This document shows, piece by piece, positions 57,405 to 64,000 of a DNA stretch of 64,000 nt. Numbering within the stretch: position 1 is the stretch's first letter; each line of letters begins with the position of its first letter. This stretch comes from an uncultured Mycoplasmatota bacterium (GTDB taxonomy: Bacteria > Bacillota_I > Bacilli_A > RF39 > UBA660). The stretch is from positions 124,001-188,000 of the forward strand of contig URCH01000001.1 of the NCBI GenBank assembly GCA_900546275.1, read 5' to 3'. A program made the position numbers and the translations under genes. The notes under the pieces are model-generated. The model made no database searches. It was not told where the DNA came from and worked only from the letters and a program-made list of their open reading frames with translations.

Positions 57405-58316
57405 ATGAAAAAAATAATATATGTAATTCTGTTAATAATAATAATACCATACATAGTTATTTCATTATTTATATATGATGATGAAATAAAATTTAATTAT
57501 ACCGCTAATATGAAAGTAAGAGTAAAAAGAAACGCAACTGGAAAAATAGATGAAATTCCATTAGAAGAATATGTATCAGGTGTGCTTGCAGGTGAAATGC
57601 CTGCAGAGTTTTCATTAGAAGCATTAAAAGCTCAAGCAGTAGCTGCTCGTACTTATGTAATGAAACGACTTTCAACAAATAAAAAAAATGAATATGATGT
57701 AATAGATACAGTACAAAATCAGGTATATTTAGACGAAAATCAACAAAAACAAAATTGGGGAAATAGATATACTGAACTTTCAAATAAAATAAAACAAGCA
57801 GTGTTAGAAACAAATTCTGAATATTTAGTATATAATGGAAAAATAATAGATGCTTTATTTTTTTCTACAAGTATTGGAGTAACCGAAAATAGTGAAGATA
57901 TATTTCCAAATGAAATTCCTTATTTAAGAAGTGTAAGTTCTACATGGGATTCTGTATCTCCACTTTATGATAAAGAATATTATTTCACTTTAAAAAAATT
58001 TTATGATTTATTAGGATTAGAATATAAAGATAAGGTAACAGTAGAAATAATTTCAAAAACAAATACAGGTCGAATAAAAAAAATTAAAATAAATGATAAA
58101 ACCTTTACAGGTTGGGAACTATGCAATAAATTAGGACTAAAATCAAATTATTATACTATAACTCAAAATAATGATTCAATAAAAGTGGTTGCTAGAGGAT
58201 ATGGTCATGGAGTTGGGATGAGTCAGTATGGAGCAGAAGGAATGTCAAGAGCAGGATATACATATGACCAAATTTTATATCATTATTACCAAGGAACTAA
58301 AATAAAAAAAATTTAA
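57405..58316 (+). CDS. spoIID: Stage II sporulation protein D
   Basis: A 303-residue membrane-anchored lytic transglycosylase of the SpoIID/LytB family. An N-terminal helix (about 3-22) precedes the core with PLEEYVSGVLAGEMPAEFSLEALKAQAVAARTYV and the end RGYGHGVGMSQYGAEGMSRAGYTYDQILYHYY. In Bacillus it acts with SpoIIM and SpoIIP to remove septal peptidoglycan for engulfment. GTG 57396 and ATG 57399 are also possible starts; no strong ribosome-binding site is seen, so the choice of 57405 is tentative. spoIIQ follows 52 nt later. Confidence 0.92.
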   Translation: MKKIIYVILLIIIIPYIVISLFIYDDEIKFNYTANMKVRVKRNATGKIDEIPLEEYVSGVLAGEMPAEFSLEALKAQAVAARTYVMKRLSTNKKNEYDVIDTVQNQVYLDENQQKQNWGNRYTELSNKIKQAVLETNSEYLVYNGKIIDALFFSTSIGVTENSEDIFPNEIPYLRSVSSTWDSVSPLYDKEYYFTLKKFYDLLGLEYKDKVTVEIISKTNTGRIKKIKINDKTFTGWELCNKLGLKSNYYTITQNNDSIKVVARGYGHGVGMSQYGAEGMSRAGYTYDQILYHYYQGTKIKKI

Positions 58317-58368
58317 AAAATTGTATAAAATATTAAATATTGTCAAAACTCTTAAATGAGGTGATAAT

Positions 58369-59007
58369 ATGACATATAGAAGATTAAAAAAACCAGTGGT
58401 ATATACTCTTTATGCAATAGGATTTATATTAATAATTTCAAGTATATTTTTAATACAAAAATCTTTATACAAAAAGCCAGACACTACAGAATATGTAAAC
58501 AAAACTATATTTGAAGATACAGTTCCAGTTGTTAGTGATACAACAACAAATAATAATATAGAACAAATAGCTAATCCTTATATTGATGAAAGTGTTTCAA
58601 TAACAAAAAAATATTATGATTATGCTAGTGATGAAAACGAACAAAAAAATTCAATAATATATTATGAAGGAACATATATACCAAGCACAGGAATAACTTA
58701 CAAAGGAAAAGATACATTTGATGTAGTAGCAATTCTAAGTGGTACAGTAACATCCGTACATCAAGATGAAATTTTAGGAAATGTAATAGAAATTAAACAT
58801 GAAAACAATATAGTTAGTATATATCAAAGTTTAGGTGAAGTATCAGTAAAAGAAAACGACCAAGTAACACAAGGTCAAGTTATTGGTAAAAGTGGCAATT
58901 CAAATATAGATAAAGATTCCGGGAATCATTTATATTTTGAAATAAGCATAAATAACAAAACTGTAAATCCACTAAATTACATTGGTAAAAAAACAAATGA
59001 AATATAG
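58369..59007 (+). CDS. spoIIQ: Stage II sporulation protein Q, degenerate M23 domain
   Basis: A 212-residue protein with one membrane helix (about 14-33) and a LytM-like domain (about 110-208). KDTFDVVAILSGTVT, GNVIEIKHENNIVSIYQSLGEVSV and GKSGNSNIDKDSGNHLYFEI align with Bacillus SpoIIQ. The zinc ligands are gone: the H-x-G-x-D His is absent and the H-x-H motif reads HLY. SpoIIQ is the forespore partner of SpoIIIAH in the engulfment channel and in Bacillus is also catalytically dead. The neighbours spoIID and spoIIID strengthen the assignment. Confidence 0.9.
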   Translation: MTYRRLKKPVVYTLYAIGFILIISSIFLIQKSLYKKPDTTEYVNKTIFEDTVPVVSDTTTNNNIEQIANPYIDESVSITKKYYDYASDENEQKNSIIYYEGTYIPSTGITYKGKDTFDVVAILSGTVTSVHQDEILGNVIEIKHENNIVSIYQSLGEVSVKENDQVTQGQVIGKSGNSNIDKDSGNHLYFEISINNKTVNPLNYIGKKTNEI

Positions 59008-59028
59008 AAGGGCATAAGCTCTTTTTTG
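59006..59028 (+). terminator. Terminator of spoIIQ
   Basis: An 8-bp stem closing on GGGC-ATAA-GCTC with G-U pairs, running into Ts; overlaps the stop codon. Confidence 0.55.
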
Positions 59029-59074
59029 AATAAAAATATCAGTTAAAAATATAATTTACTAAAGAGGTGTTATA

Positions 59075-59326
59075 GTGAATTATATTAATAAAAGAGTATT
59101 AGAAGAAGCAAACTATATTATACAAACAGGAAAGACTGTTAGAGAAATAGCCAGTTTATTTAAAGTATCAAAAAGTACAGTACATAAAGATTTACATGAA
59201 AGACTATTAAAAATAGATAAAGAAAAATACAAAAATGTAGAAGATATTTTAAAATATCATATAGATATACGACATATTAGAGGTGGAGAATCAACCAGAA
59301 AAAAATACTTAAACATATTACAGTAA
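59075..59326 (+). CDS. spoIIID: Stage III sporulation regulator SpoIIID
   Basis: An 83-residue DNA-binding protein with a central helix-turn-helix (TVREIASLFKVSKSTVHKDLHERL, about 19-42) and a basic C-terminus (HIRGGESTRKKY). The length and sequence are those of Bacillus SpoIIID, which switches mother-cell expression between sigma-E and sigma-K stages. The start is GTG, preceded by AAAGAGGTG. It directly precedes mbl, the Bacillus arrangement. Confidence 0.95.
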   Translation: MNYINKRVLEEANYIIQTGKTVREIASLFKVSKSTVHKDLHERLLKIDKEKYKNVEDILKYHIDIRHIRGGESTRKKYLNILQ

Positions 59327-59337
59327 AGGAGGAAATA

Positions 59338-60327
59338 ATGTTCACAAAAGATATAGGAATAGATTTAGGTACAGCAAATGTATTAATTTTCGTAAAAGGA
59401 CAAGGTATAGTATTAAATGAACCAAGTGTTGTTGCAATAGATTCAGAAACAAAAAAACCTTTAGCAGTAGGAGTAGAAGCTAGAGAAATGCTTGGAAGAA
59501 CACCAGGAAGTGTACAAGCCATAAGACCAATGAAAGATGGCGTAATAGCAGATTTTGAAATCACAGAAGTTATGCTTGATTATTTTTTAAAAAAAGTAAA
59601 TGGTAAAACATTATTTACAAAACCTAGAATATTAATTTGTTGTCCATCAAATATAACTCAAGTAGAAAAAAATGCGATAAAAGAGGCTGCTGAAAGAACA
59701 GGAGCAAAAAGAGTATATATTGAGGAAGAACCTAAAGTAGCAGCTACAGGAGCCGGCCTAAATATATCAGCTCCAAGTGGTAGTATGGTAATAGATATAG
59801 GTGGTGGAACTACTGATATTGCTGTTTTATCACTAGGTGGGATAGTTACTAGTTCATCAATTAAAATAGCAGGTAACACATTTGATAGTGACATAATTAA
59901 ATATATTAAAGAAAAATATAAGCTTTTAATAGGTGATAGGACAGCAGAAGATATTAAATTAACTATAGGTACAGTTTACAAAGGTGATAAAAACAACAAA
60001 ATGGAAGTTAGAGGTAGAAATTTAACAACAGGACTTCCAAGCACTATAACCATAACAGCTCCAGAAATAGAAGAAGCTTTAAAAGAAAGCGTAAATATTA
60101 TAGTAGAAACTACTAAAAAAGTTCTTGAAGAAACTCCCCCAGAATTATCTGCAGATATAATTAATAAAGGAATTGTATTAACTGGTGGAGGAGCCTTAAT
60201 AAATGGATTAGATGAATTATTACAAAAAGAATTAGATGTTCCAGTATACATTGCAGAAAGTCCACTTACATGTGTAGCAGAGGGAACAGGTGTACTTTTA
60301 AATAATCTTTATTTAATAGAAAAATAA
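59338..60327 (+). CDS. mbl: MreB-family actin homologue Mbl
   Basis: A 329-residue actin-fold protein. GIDLGTANVLIFVKGQGIVLNEPSVVA (about 7-33), EEEPKVAATGAGL, DIGGGTTDIAVLSLGG (about 151-166) and TGGGALINGLD are the nucleotide-binding blocks. Position after spoIIID and the wording of the N-terminus fit Mbl, which organises lateral wall synthesis. This argues for a rod-shaped walled cell. AAAGGAGG precedes the ATG. Confidence 0.93.
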   Translation: MFTKDIGIDLGTANVLIFVKGQGIVLNEPSVVAIDSETKKPLAVGVEAREMLGRTPGSVQAIRPMKDGVIADFEITEVMLDYFLKKVNGKTLFTKPRILICCPSNITQVEKNAIKEAAERTGAKRVYIEEEPKVAATGAGLNISAPSGSMVIDIGGGTTDIAVLSLGGIVTSSSIKIAGNTFDSDIIKYIKEKYKLLIGDRTAEDIKLTIGTVYKGDKNNKMEVRGRNLTTGLPSTITITAPEIEEALKESVNIIVETTKKVLEETPPELSADIINKGIVLTGGGALINGLDELLQKELDVPVYIAESPLTCVAEGTGVLLNNLYLIEK

Positions 60328-60389
60328 AGATTTTTTTTAAGTTTTAGTATAAAAAAGCCTTAAAAATAAATAATAATATTGGTGATAAT

Positions 60390-61106
60390 ATGGACATAAA
60401 ACAATTAGACGATGTAGCAATCAGATCGATAATATCATTAATAGTTCTTTTTGTAATAACAAAATTATTAGGTAAAAAGCAAGTATCACAACTTTCAGTA
60501 TTTGATTATGTAATTGGTATTTCAATAGGAAATTTTGCAGCTGAAATCACAACATCACTTGATACACAATTTGAAAATGGCATACTTGCAATGATAATAT
60601 TTGGTTTAATTGCATATTTAGTTTCTGTTTTGACAATGAAAAGTATAACACTTAGAAGATTTTTTATGGGTATCCCAACTGTATTAATTGATAAAGGAAA
60701 AATAGTAGAAAAAAACTTAAAAAAAGTAAAATTTGATATAAACGATTTATTAGAACAATGTAGAATGAACGGATATTTTGACTTAAGTCAAATTGATTAT
60801 GCAATATTAGAAGTTAATGGAATTGTTAGTATAATGCCAAAGAAAGAAAATCAAAATGTTACTATACAAGATATGAATTTACCGGTGCAGAAACAAGGAT
60901 TATGCGCAAATGTAATAATAGATACTAAAATTATGATTAAAAATTTAAATAATTTTAATAAGAATAAAGAATGGTTACAAAAAGAACTTAAAATTAAAGG
61001 TTATAAAAATACATCAAATATTTTACTTGCAACATTAGATATAAATGAAAAATTAACAGTTTACGAAAAAAATGTAAATGAACAAACAAAAGATATTCTT
61101 GAATGA
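60390..61106 (+). CDS. DUF421/YetF-like membrane protein
   Basis: A 238-residue protein with three N-terminal membrane helices (about 12-85; RSIISLIVLFVITKLLGKKQVSQLSVFDYVIGISIGNFAAE) and two small cytosolic repeats. The YetF/YcaP signature appears as GIPTVLIDKGKIVEKNLKKVKFDINDLLEQCR and SQIDYAILEVNGIVSIMPK. In sporeformers relatives are inner spore membrane proteins affecting germination or resistance. GGTGATAAT precedes the ATG. Confidence 0.88.
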   Translation: MDIKQLDDVAIRSIISLIVLFVITKLLGKKQVSQLSVFDYVIGISIGNFAAEITTSLDTQFENGILAMIIFGLIAYLVSVLTMKSITLRRFFMGIPTVLIDKGKIVEKNLKKVKFDINDLLEQCRMNGYFDLSQIDYAILEVNGIVSIMPKKENQNVTIQDMNLPVQKQGLCANVIIDTKIMIKNLNNFNKNKEWLQKELKIKGYKNTSNILLATLDINEKLTVYEKNVNEQTKDILE

Positions 61107-61137
61107 TAAAATGTGTTAAAATATATTTGGTGATACT

Positions 61138-61578
61138 ATGAGACAATTTTGCGCTTCTGCATTTATCATAAATCCACTTGATAAAAAAATACTATTAGTT
61201 AAACACAAAAAATTTGATAAATGGGTTCAACCAGGCGGTCATATAGAACCAGACGAATTACCAGAAGAAACGGCAGTTAGAGAAGTATATGAAGAAACGA
61301 AAGTTAAAATTAAACTTTTAGGTGTTAGATTTCCAAGAGAAAATGATTGTATACGTCCACTTGGAATTCAAAAGAATTTAAATAAAATGGGTGAAGTTCA
61401 TATAGATATTATTTATCCAGCAGTTCCACTTAACCCATATGATTGTGAGCCTGTAATTAGTGAAGAAAGTACAGAAGCAGGCTGGTTTTCTTTAAATGAT
61501 TTAGAAAATATTAGCGTTTTTCCTGATATAAAAATAACGATGGAATATATTTTGAAATATTATTTTAATATAAAATAA
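61138..61578 (+). CDS. Nudix hydrolase
   Basis: A 146-residue protein with a full Nudix box, GGHIEPDELPEETAVREVYEETKV (G-x5-E-x7-REVxEE, about 34-57), split here by description only. It hydrolyses a nucleoside-diphosphate-linked substrate that cannot be named. GGTGATACT precedes the ATG. The stop codon lies in a bidirectional terminator shared with the opposing nuclease gene. Confidence 0.88.
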   Translation: MRQFCASAFIINPLDKKILLVKHKKFDKWVQPGGHIEPDELPEETAVREVYEETKVKIKLLGVRFPRENDCIRPLGIQKNLNKMGEVHIDIIYPAVPLNPYDCEPVISEESTEAGWFSLNDLENISVFPDIKITMEYILKYYFNIK

Positions 61579-61606
61579 AGGGATTAATTTATAATATTAT
61601 CCCTTT
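61577..61606. terminator. Bidirectional terminator between Nudix and SNase genes
   Basis: AAAGGGAT (61577-61584) pairs with ATCCCTTT (61599-61606). A T-rich tail lies on both sides, and the stop codons of both convergent genes are inside. Confidence 0.75.
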
Positions 61607-62205
61607 ATTCTTTTTTTAACTCTTTTATTAATATTTTTTCTAAAACTTTTTGAGCATATGTAACATATAATTAAAATTATTATACAAATCAGATAAAACT
61701 TGTATCCGTATTCATTATCATTAGAAGATTTTTGAATTTCATTATTTTCTTTATTCCATATCCCTATATTTTTTTCTTGTGCGCTTTTTTCACTTTCTTT
61801 TAATAAAGCAGTATATTTATAATCTCCATATAAATATGCTACTTTACCATATCCATTTTCTATAATTAGATTTTGTAATAATTCATTATCTATCCAAACC
61901 CAAACTAAGTTTCTATTATATTTGTCATACTTGTTTGAACTTTCATCATATTCTATTTCGATTTTATTAGCTTTTTTAAGTTTATTACAAGTATACTCGC
62001 TAGCCTCTTTTCCAAAAAATTCAATTTTATTTGTTGACTCAGGTGTATCAATAGCTAGAAATCTTGCTTTAATTTTTTCTTCATTTAAGTTGAACCAAGC
62101 AGTGTCGCCATCTACGCATTTATTTAATGTTACCGCCTTTTTTTCATATGCATAGACATTAAAAGGAATTATAATTAATAGTATTATAATTAATGATTTT
62201 TTCAA
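61597..62205 (-). CDS. Exported SNase-type thermonuclease with C-terminal membrane anchor
   Basis: A 202-residue protein with a signal peptide (about 1-20, ending VYAYE) and a staphylococcal-nuclease domain (about 24-150). The catalytic residues are visible: CVDGDTAWFN (Asp), ARFLAIDTPES (Arg/Asp), FGKEAS (Glu in the G-K-E-A motif), and DKYNRNLVWVWI (second Arg). A C-terminal helix (about 168-185) followed by basic residues anchors it outside the membrane. It may degrade external DNA. The start is TTG at 62205 after GGTGAAG. Confidence 0.88.
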   Translation of the reverse strand: MKKSLIIILLIIIPFNVYAYEKKAVTLNKCVDGDTAWFNLNEEKIKARFLAIDTPESTNKIEFFGKEASEYTCNKLKKANKIEIEYDESSNKYDKYNRNLVWVWIDNELLQNLIIENGYGKVAYLYGDYKYTALLKESEKSAQEKNIGIWNKENNEIQKSSNDNEYGYKFYLICIIILIICYICSKSFRKNINKRVKKRIKG

Positions 62206-62282
62206 TTTACTTCACCACTATAATTATAACATGATTTAGTTAAATATAGATATTTAGTTAGTTTGAAAAACGTAAGATTAAC

Positions 62283-62311
62283 TTGACCTTGTAGTGAAAA
62301 AATGATAATAT
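62283..62311 (+). promoter_or_regulatory. Promoter of the MazF/PemK-like gene
   Basis: TTGACC (62283-62288), 17-bp spacer, TAATAT (62306-62311). Confidence 0.55.
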
Positions 62312-62372
62312 ATAACTTAATTTTTAAAGAATGGAATTTTATTTAAAATAAATTATTAATGGAGTGATATAA

Positions 62373-62849
62373 ATGGATTATGATATTGGAAGCATAGTAA
62401 TGTTAGAAAATGTTGTTTTTAAAACAGCATATTTAAATAATAAATTAACTAGAAAAGTTACATTTGATCATGCAAAAAAAAGACCAGCAATCATTATTGC
62501 GGAAGATAAAGAAAACACATATTTCCTAACCATTACTAGTGGCAAATCCGGAGTTAAAAAACATAAAGATAGATATTATATAGGTGAAAAATCAAAAACA
62601 GAAATTGGAGGCTATGTGGTTTTAACTAATATTTATAAAAGAAATATTTGCTTTAGAAATGAACTTTGCTACTTAGAACCCAATGATTTGTTATCTTTGT
62701 TAATAAAATTTAAAAAGTTTCAAGAAAATATCAAAATGGATGAAGAATATATAAATATATCAAAAATAATAGATGGGAAAATAAATGAATTAACATATAA
62801 AAAAAATAAACAAAAAACGTTAATAAAAAAAGTTCAGTTTTTTTATTAA
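62373..62849 (+). CDS. MazF/PemK-like SH3-fold protein
   Basis: A 158-residue protein. DIGSIVMLENVVFK near the start and KKRPAIIIAEDKENTYFLTITSGKS (about 36-60) resemble the first strands of PemK/MazF toxins (usually G-D-I-V...K-x-R-P-A-I-V-I). A Lys-rich helical tail (about 110-158) is unusual. No antitoxin-sized gene lies next to it and it has its own promoter, so it may be a domesticated or non-toxic family member. The assignment rests on pattern only. Confidence 0.5.
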   Translation: MDYDIGSIVMLENVVFKTAYLNNKLTRKVTFDHAKKRPAIIIAEDKENTYFLTITSGKSGVKKHKDRYYIGEKSKTEIGGYVVLTNIYKRNICFRNELCYLEPNDLLSLLIKFKKFQENIKMDEEYINISKIIDGKINELTYKKNKQKTLIKKVQFFY

Positions 62850-62887
62850 TTATGATATAATGTATCAGTTGAAAGAGAAGTGTATTT

Positions 62888-64000
62888 ATGAAAAGAATAA
62901 AAAATATAGCAATTATAGCCCATGTCGATCATGGAAAAACAAAATTAGTAGATAAATTGTTAGAAATGTCAAATACTTTTAGAGCAAATGAAGATATTAG
63001 TGAACTATCTATGGATTCAAACGCAATTGAAAGAGAAAGAGGAATAACAATATTAGCTAAAACAACAGCTATCAATTATAAAGACTATAGAATTAACATA
63101 CTTGATACACCAGGACATGCTGACTTTGGTGGAGAAGTAGAAAGAATTATGAATATGGTTGATGGTGTTCTTTTAGTAGTAGATGCATATGAAGGCCCTA
63201 TGCCACAAACTAAATTCGTATTAAAAAAAGCATTAGCAGCAGGTGTAACTCCAATTGTCGTAGTTAATAAAATAGATAAACCTACTGCAAGACCAAAACA
63301 AGTTGTAGATGAAGTAATAGATTTATTTATTGAACTTGGTGCGGATATAGATCAATTAGATTTCCCTGTTATATATGCTTCAGCACTTAATGGTACATCA
63401 AGTATGTCTCCAGAAATAGAAACTCAAGAACCAACTATGGATTATGTTTTAGATACAGTTATAAATACTATTCCAGACCCTAAAGTAGATTTAAATGGAT
63501 CATTACAATTCCAACCTGCTTTATTAGATTATAACGATTATGTTGGTAGAATTGGAATTGGTCTTGTTAAAAGAGGCAAAATTAAAGTAAATCAAATGGT
63601 TTCTTGTATGAGATTAGATGGAACTATTAAACAATTTAGAATTGCTAAACTATTTGGATTCTTTGGTTTAAATAAAGTTGAAATAGAAGAAGCAGAAGCC
63701 GGAGATATAATAGCAATTTCAGGGTTACCTGATATTTCAGTTGGAGAAACTGTATGTGAAGTTGGTAAAGAAGAAGCTCTTCCAATCTTGAGAATAGATG
63801 AACCAACATTACAAATGACATTTGGTGTAAATACTAGTCCATTTTGTGGTAGAGATGGTAAATTATTAACAGCAAGAAAAATTGAAGAAAGATTATTCAA
63901 GGAAACAGAAAAAGATGTAAGTTTAAAAGTAGTTCCAGGAGATTCAGAGTCATTTATAGTTTCTGGACGTGGTGAATTGCATCTTGGAATATTAATTGAA
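62888..64000 (+). CDS. typA: Translational GTPase TypA/BipA, 3' part cut by window edge
   Basis: The first 371 residues are present. G1 [10 protein letters not shown] (about 10-19), the switch I block [12 protein letters not shown]3 [14 protein letters not shown] (about 73-86), G4 NKID and G5 SA are visible, followed by domains II and III. TypA binds ribosomes and helps 50S assembly, especially in cold. G1 normally reads HGKTTL; here the second Thr is Lys. AGAGAAG lies before the ATG at 62888. Confidence 0.95.
   Translation, partial: MKRIKNIAIIAHVDHGKTKLVDKLLEMSNTFRANEDISELSMDSNAIERERGITILAKTTAINYKDYRINILDTPGHADFGGEVERIMNMVDGVLLVVDAYEGPMPQTKFVLKKALAAGVTPIVVVNKIDKPTARPKQVVDEVIDLFIELGADIDQLDFPVIYASALNGTSSMSPEIETQEPTMDYVLDTVINTIPDPKVDLNGSLQFQPALLDYNDYVGRIGIGLVKRGKIKVNQMVSCMRLDGTIKQFRIAKLFGFFGLNKVEIEEAEAGDIIAISGLPDISVGETVCEVGKEEALPILRIDEPTLQMTFGVNTSPFCGRDGKLLTARKIEERLFKETEKDVSLKVVPGDSESFIVSGRGELHLGILIE

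Noticed and set aside
58317..58368. Sigma-F promoter of spoIIQ
   Set aside because: A GTATA lies at a plausible -35 place, but the GG-containing -10 is absent, so it is not annotated.

Overview
The window is the replication-origin region of a very AT-rich (roughly one quarter G+C by eye) Gram-positive bacterium of the Bacilli type. The gene order is the classic Firmicutes oriC neighbourhood: gyrA-gyrB-recF-dnaN-dnaA run leftward, and rpmH-rnpA-yidC-jag-mnmE-mnmG-rsmG-noc run rightward, with DnaA-box clusters on both sides of dnaA. TGA is used as a stop (rnpA, rplI, holB, the HD gene) and Trp is TGG, so this is the standard code and not a Mycoplasma code. Sporulation genes (spoVT, bofA, ricT, spoIIIJ/yidC-jag, spoIIR, spoIID, spoIIQ, spoIIID), peptidoglycan genes (murA, murJ, mbl, alr family, M23 hydrolases) and a ComK homologue point to a walled, probably endospore-forming member of the Bacilli with Bacillus-type competence control. 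I cannot place it below class level.

Left arm, minus strand (1-22.7 kb): rsmA (partial), a YabE-like G5-3D protein, tatD, spoVT, mfd, pth, rsmI, trmN6, ricT, holB, bofA, recR, ebfC, dnaX, tadA, and a minimal SRP RNA. Next come an array of four perfect parS sites at an exact 105-bp period, then gyrA, gyrB, recF, comK, dnaN and dnaA. comK sits where yaaA is normally found.

Right arm, plus strand (23-45.7 kb): rpmH, rnpA, yidC, jag, an HD protein, mnmE, mnmG, rsmG, and a ParB-family gene that reads as Noc but carries a ~290-residue low-complexity linker. These are followed by uvrB, yvlD, lgt, trxB, glmR/yvcK, whiA, a stand-alone DHH-DHHA1 protein at the gdpP position, rplI, dnaB, walJ, rlmH, spoIIR, mntP-like, murA, a hypothetical protein, a BI-1 protein and rpmE. 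A perfect Noc-binding palindrome lies in rsmI (6963-6978), a one-mismatch copy in the end of rsmG, and two half-sites in the noc promoter.

Accessory block (45.7-52.3 kb): a minus-strand pair (alanine-racemase-family enzyme and a D-aspartate-ligase-like ATP-grasp enzyme) faces a plus-strand set. That set is a SAM-I riboswitch, a compact MetK, and a translationally coupled PLP aminotransferase-family enzyme plus a second ATP-grasp ligase. This is the part least explained by known pathways.

52.3-64 kb: cell-envelope and sporulation genes (M23 coiled-coil hydrolase, murJ, LysM-G5-M23 protein, rpiB, DUF1146 protein, spoIID, spoIIQ, spoIIID, mbl, a YetF-like protein), then a Nudix hydrolase, a secreted SNase-type nuclease, a MazF/PemK-like protein and typA (partial). 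I saw no tRNA or rRNA genes, insertion sequences, prophage or CRISPR arrays.
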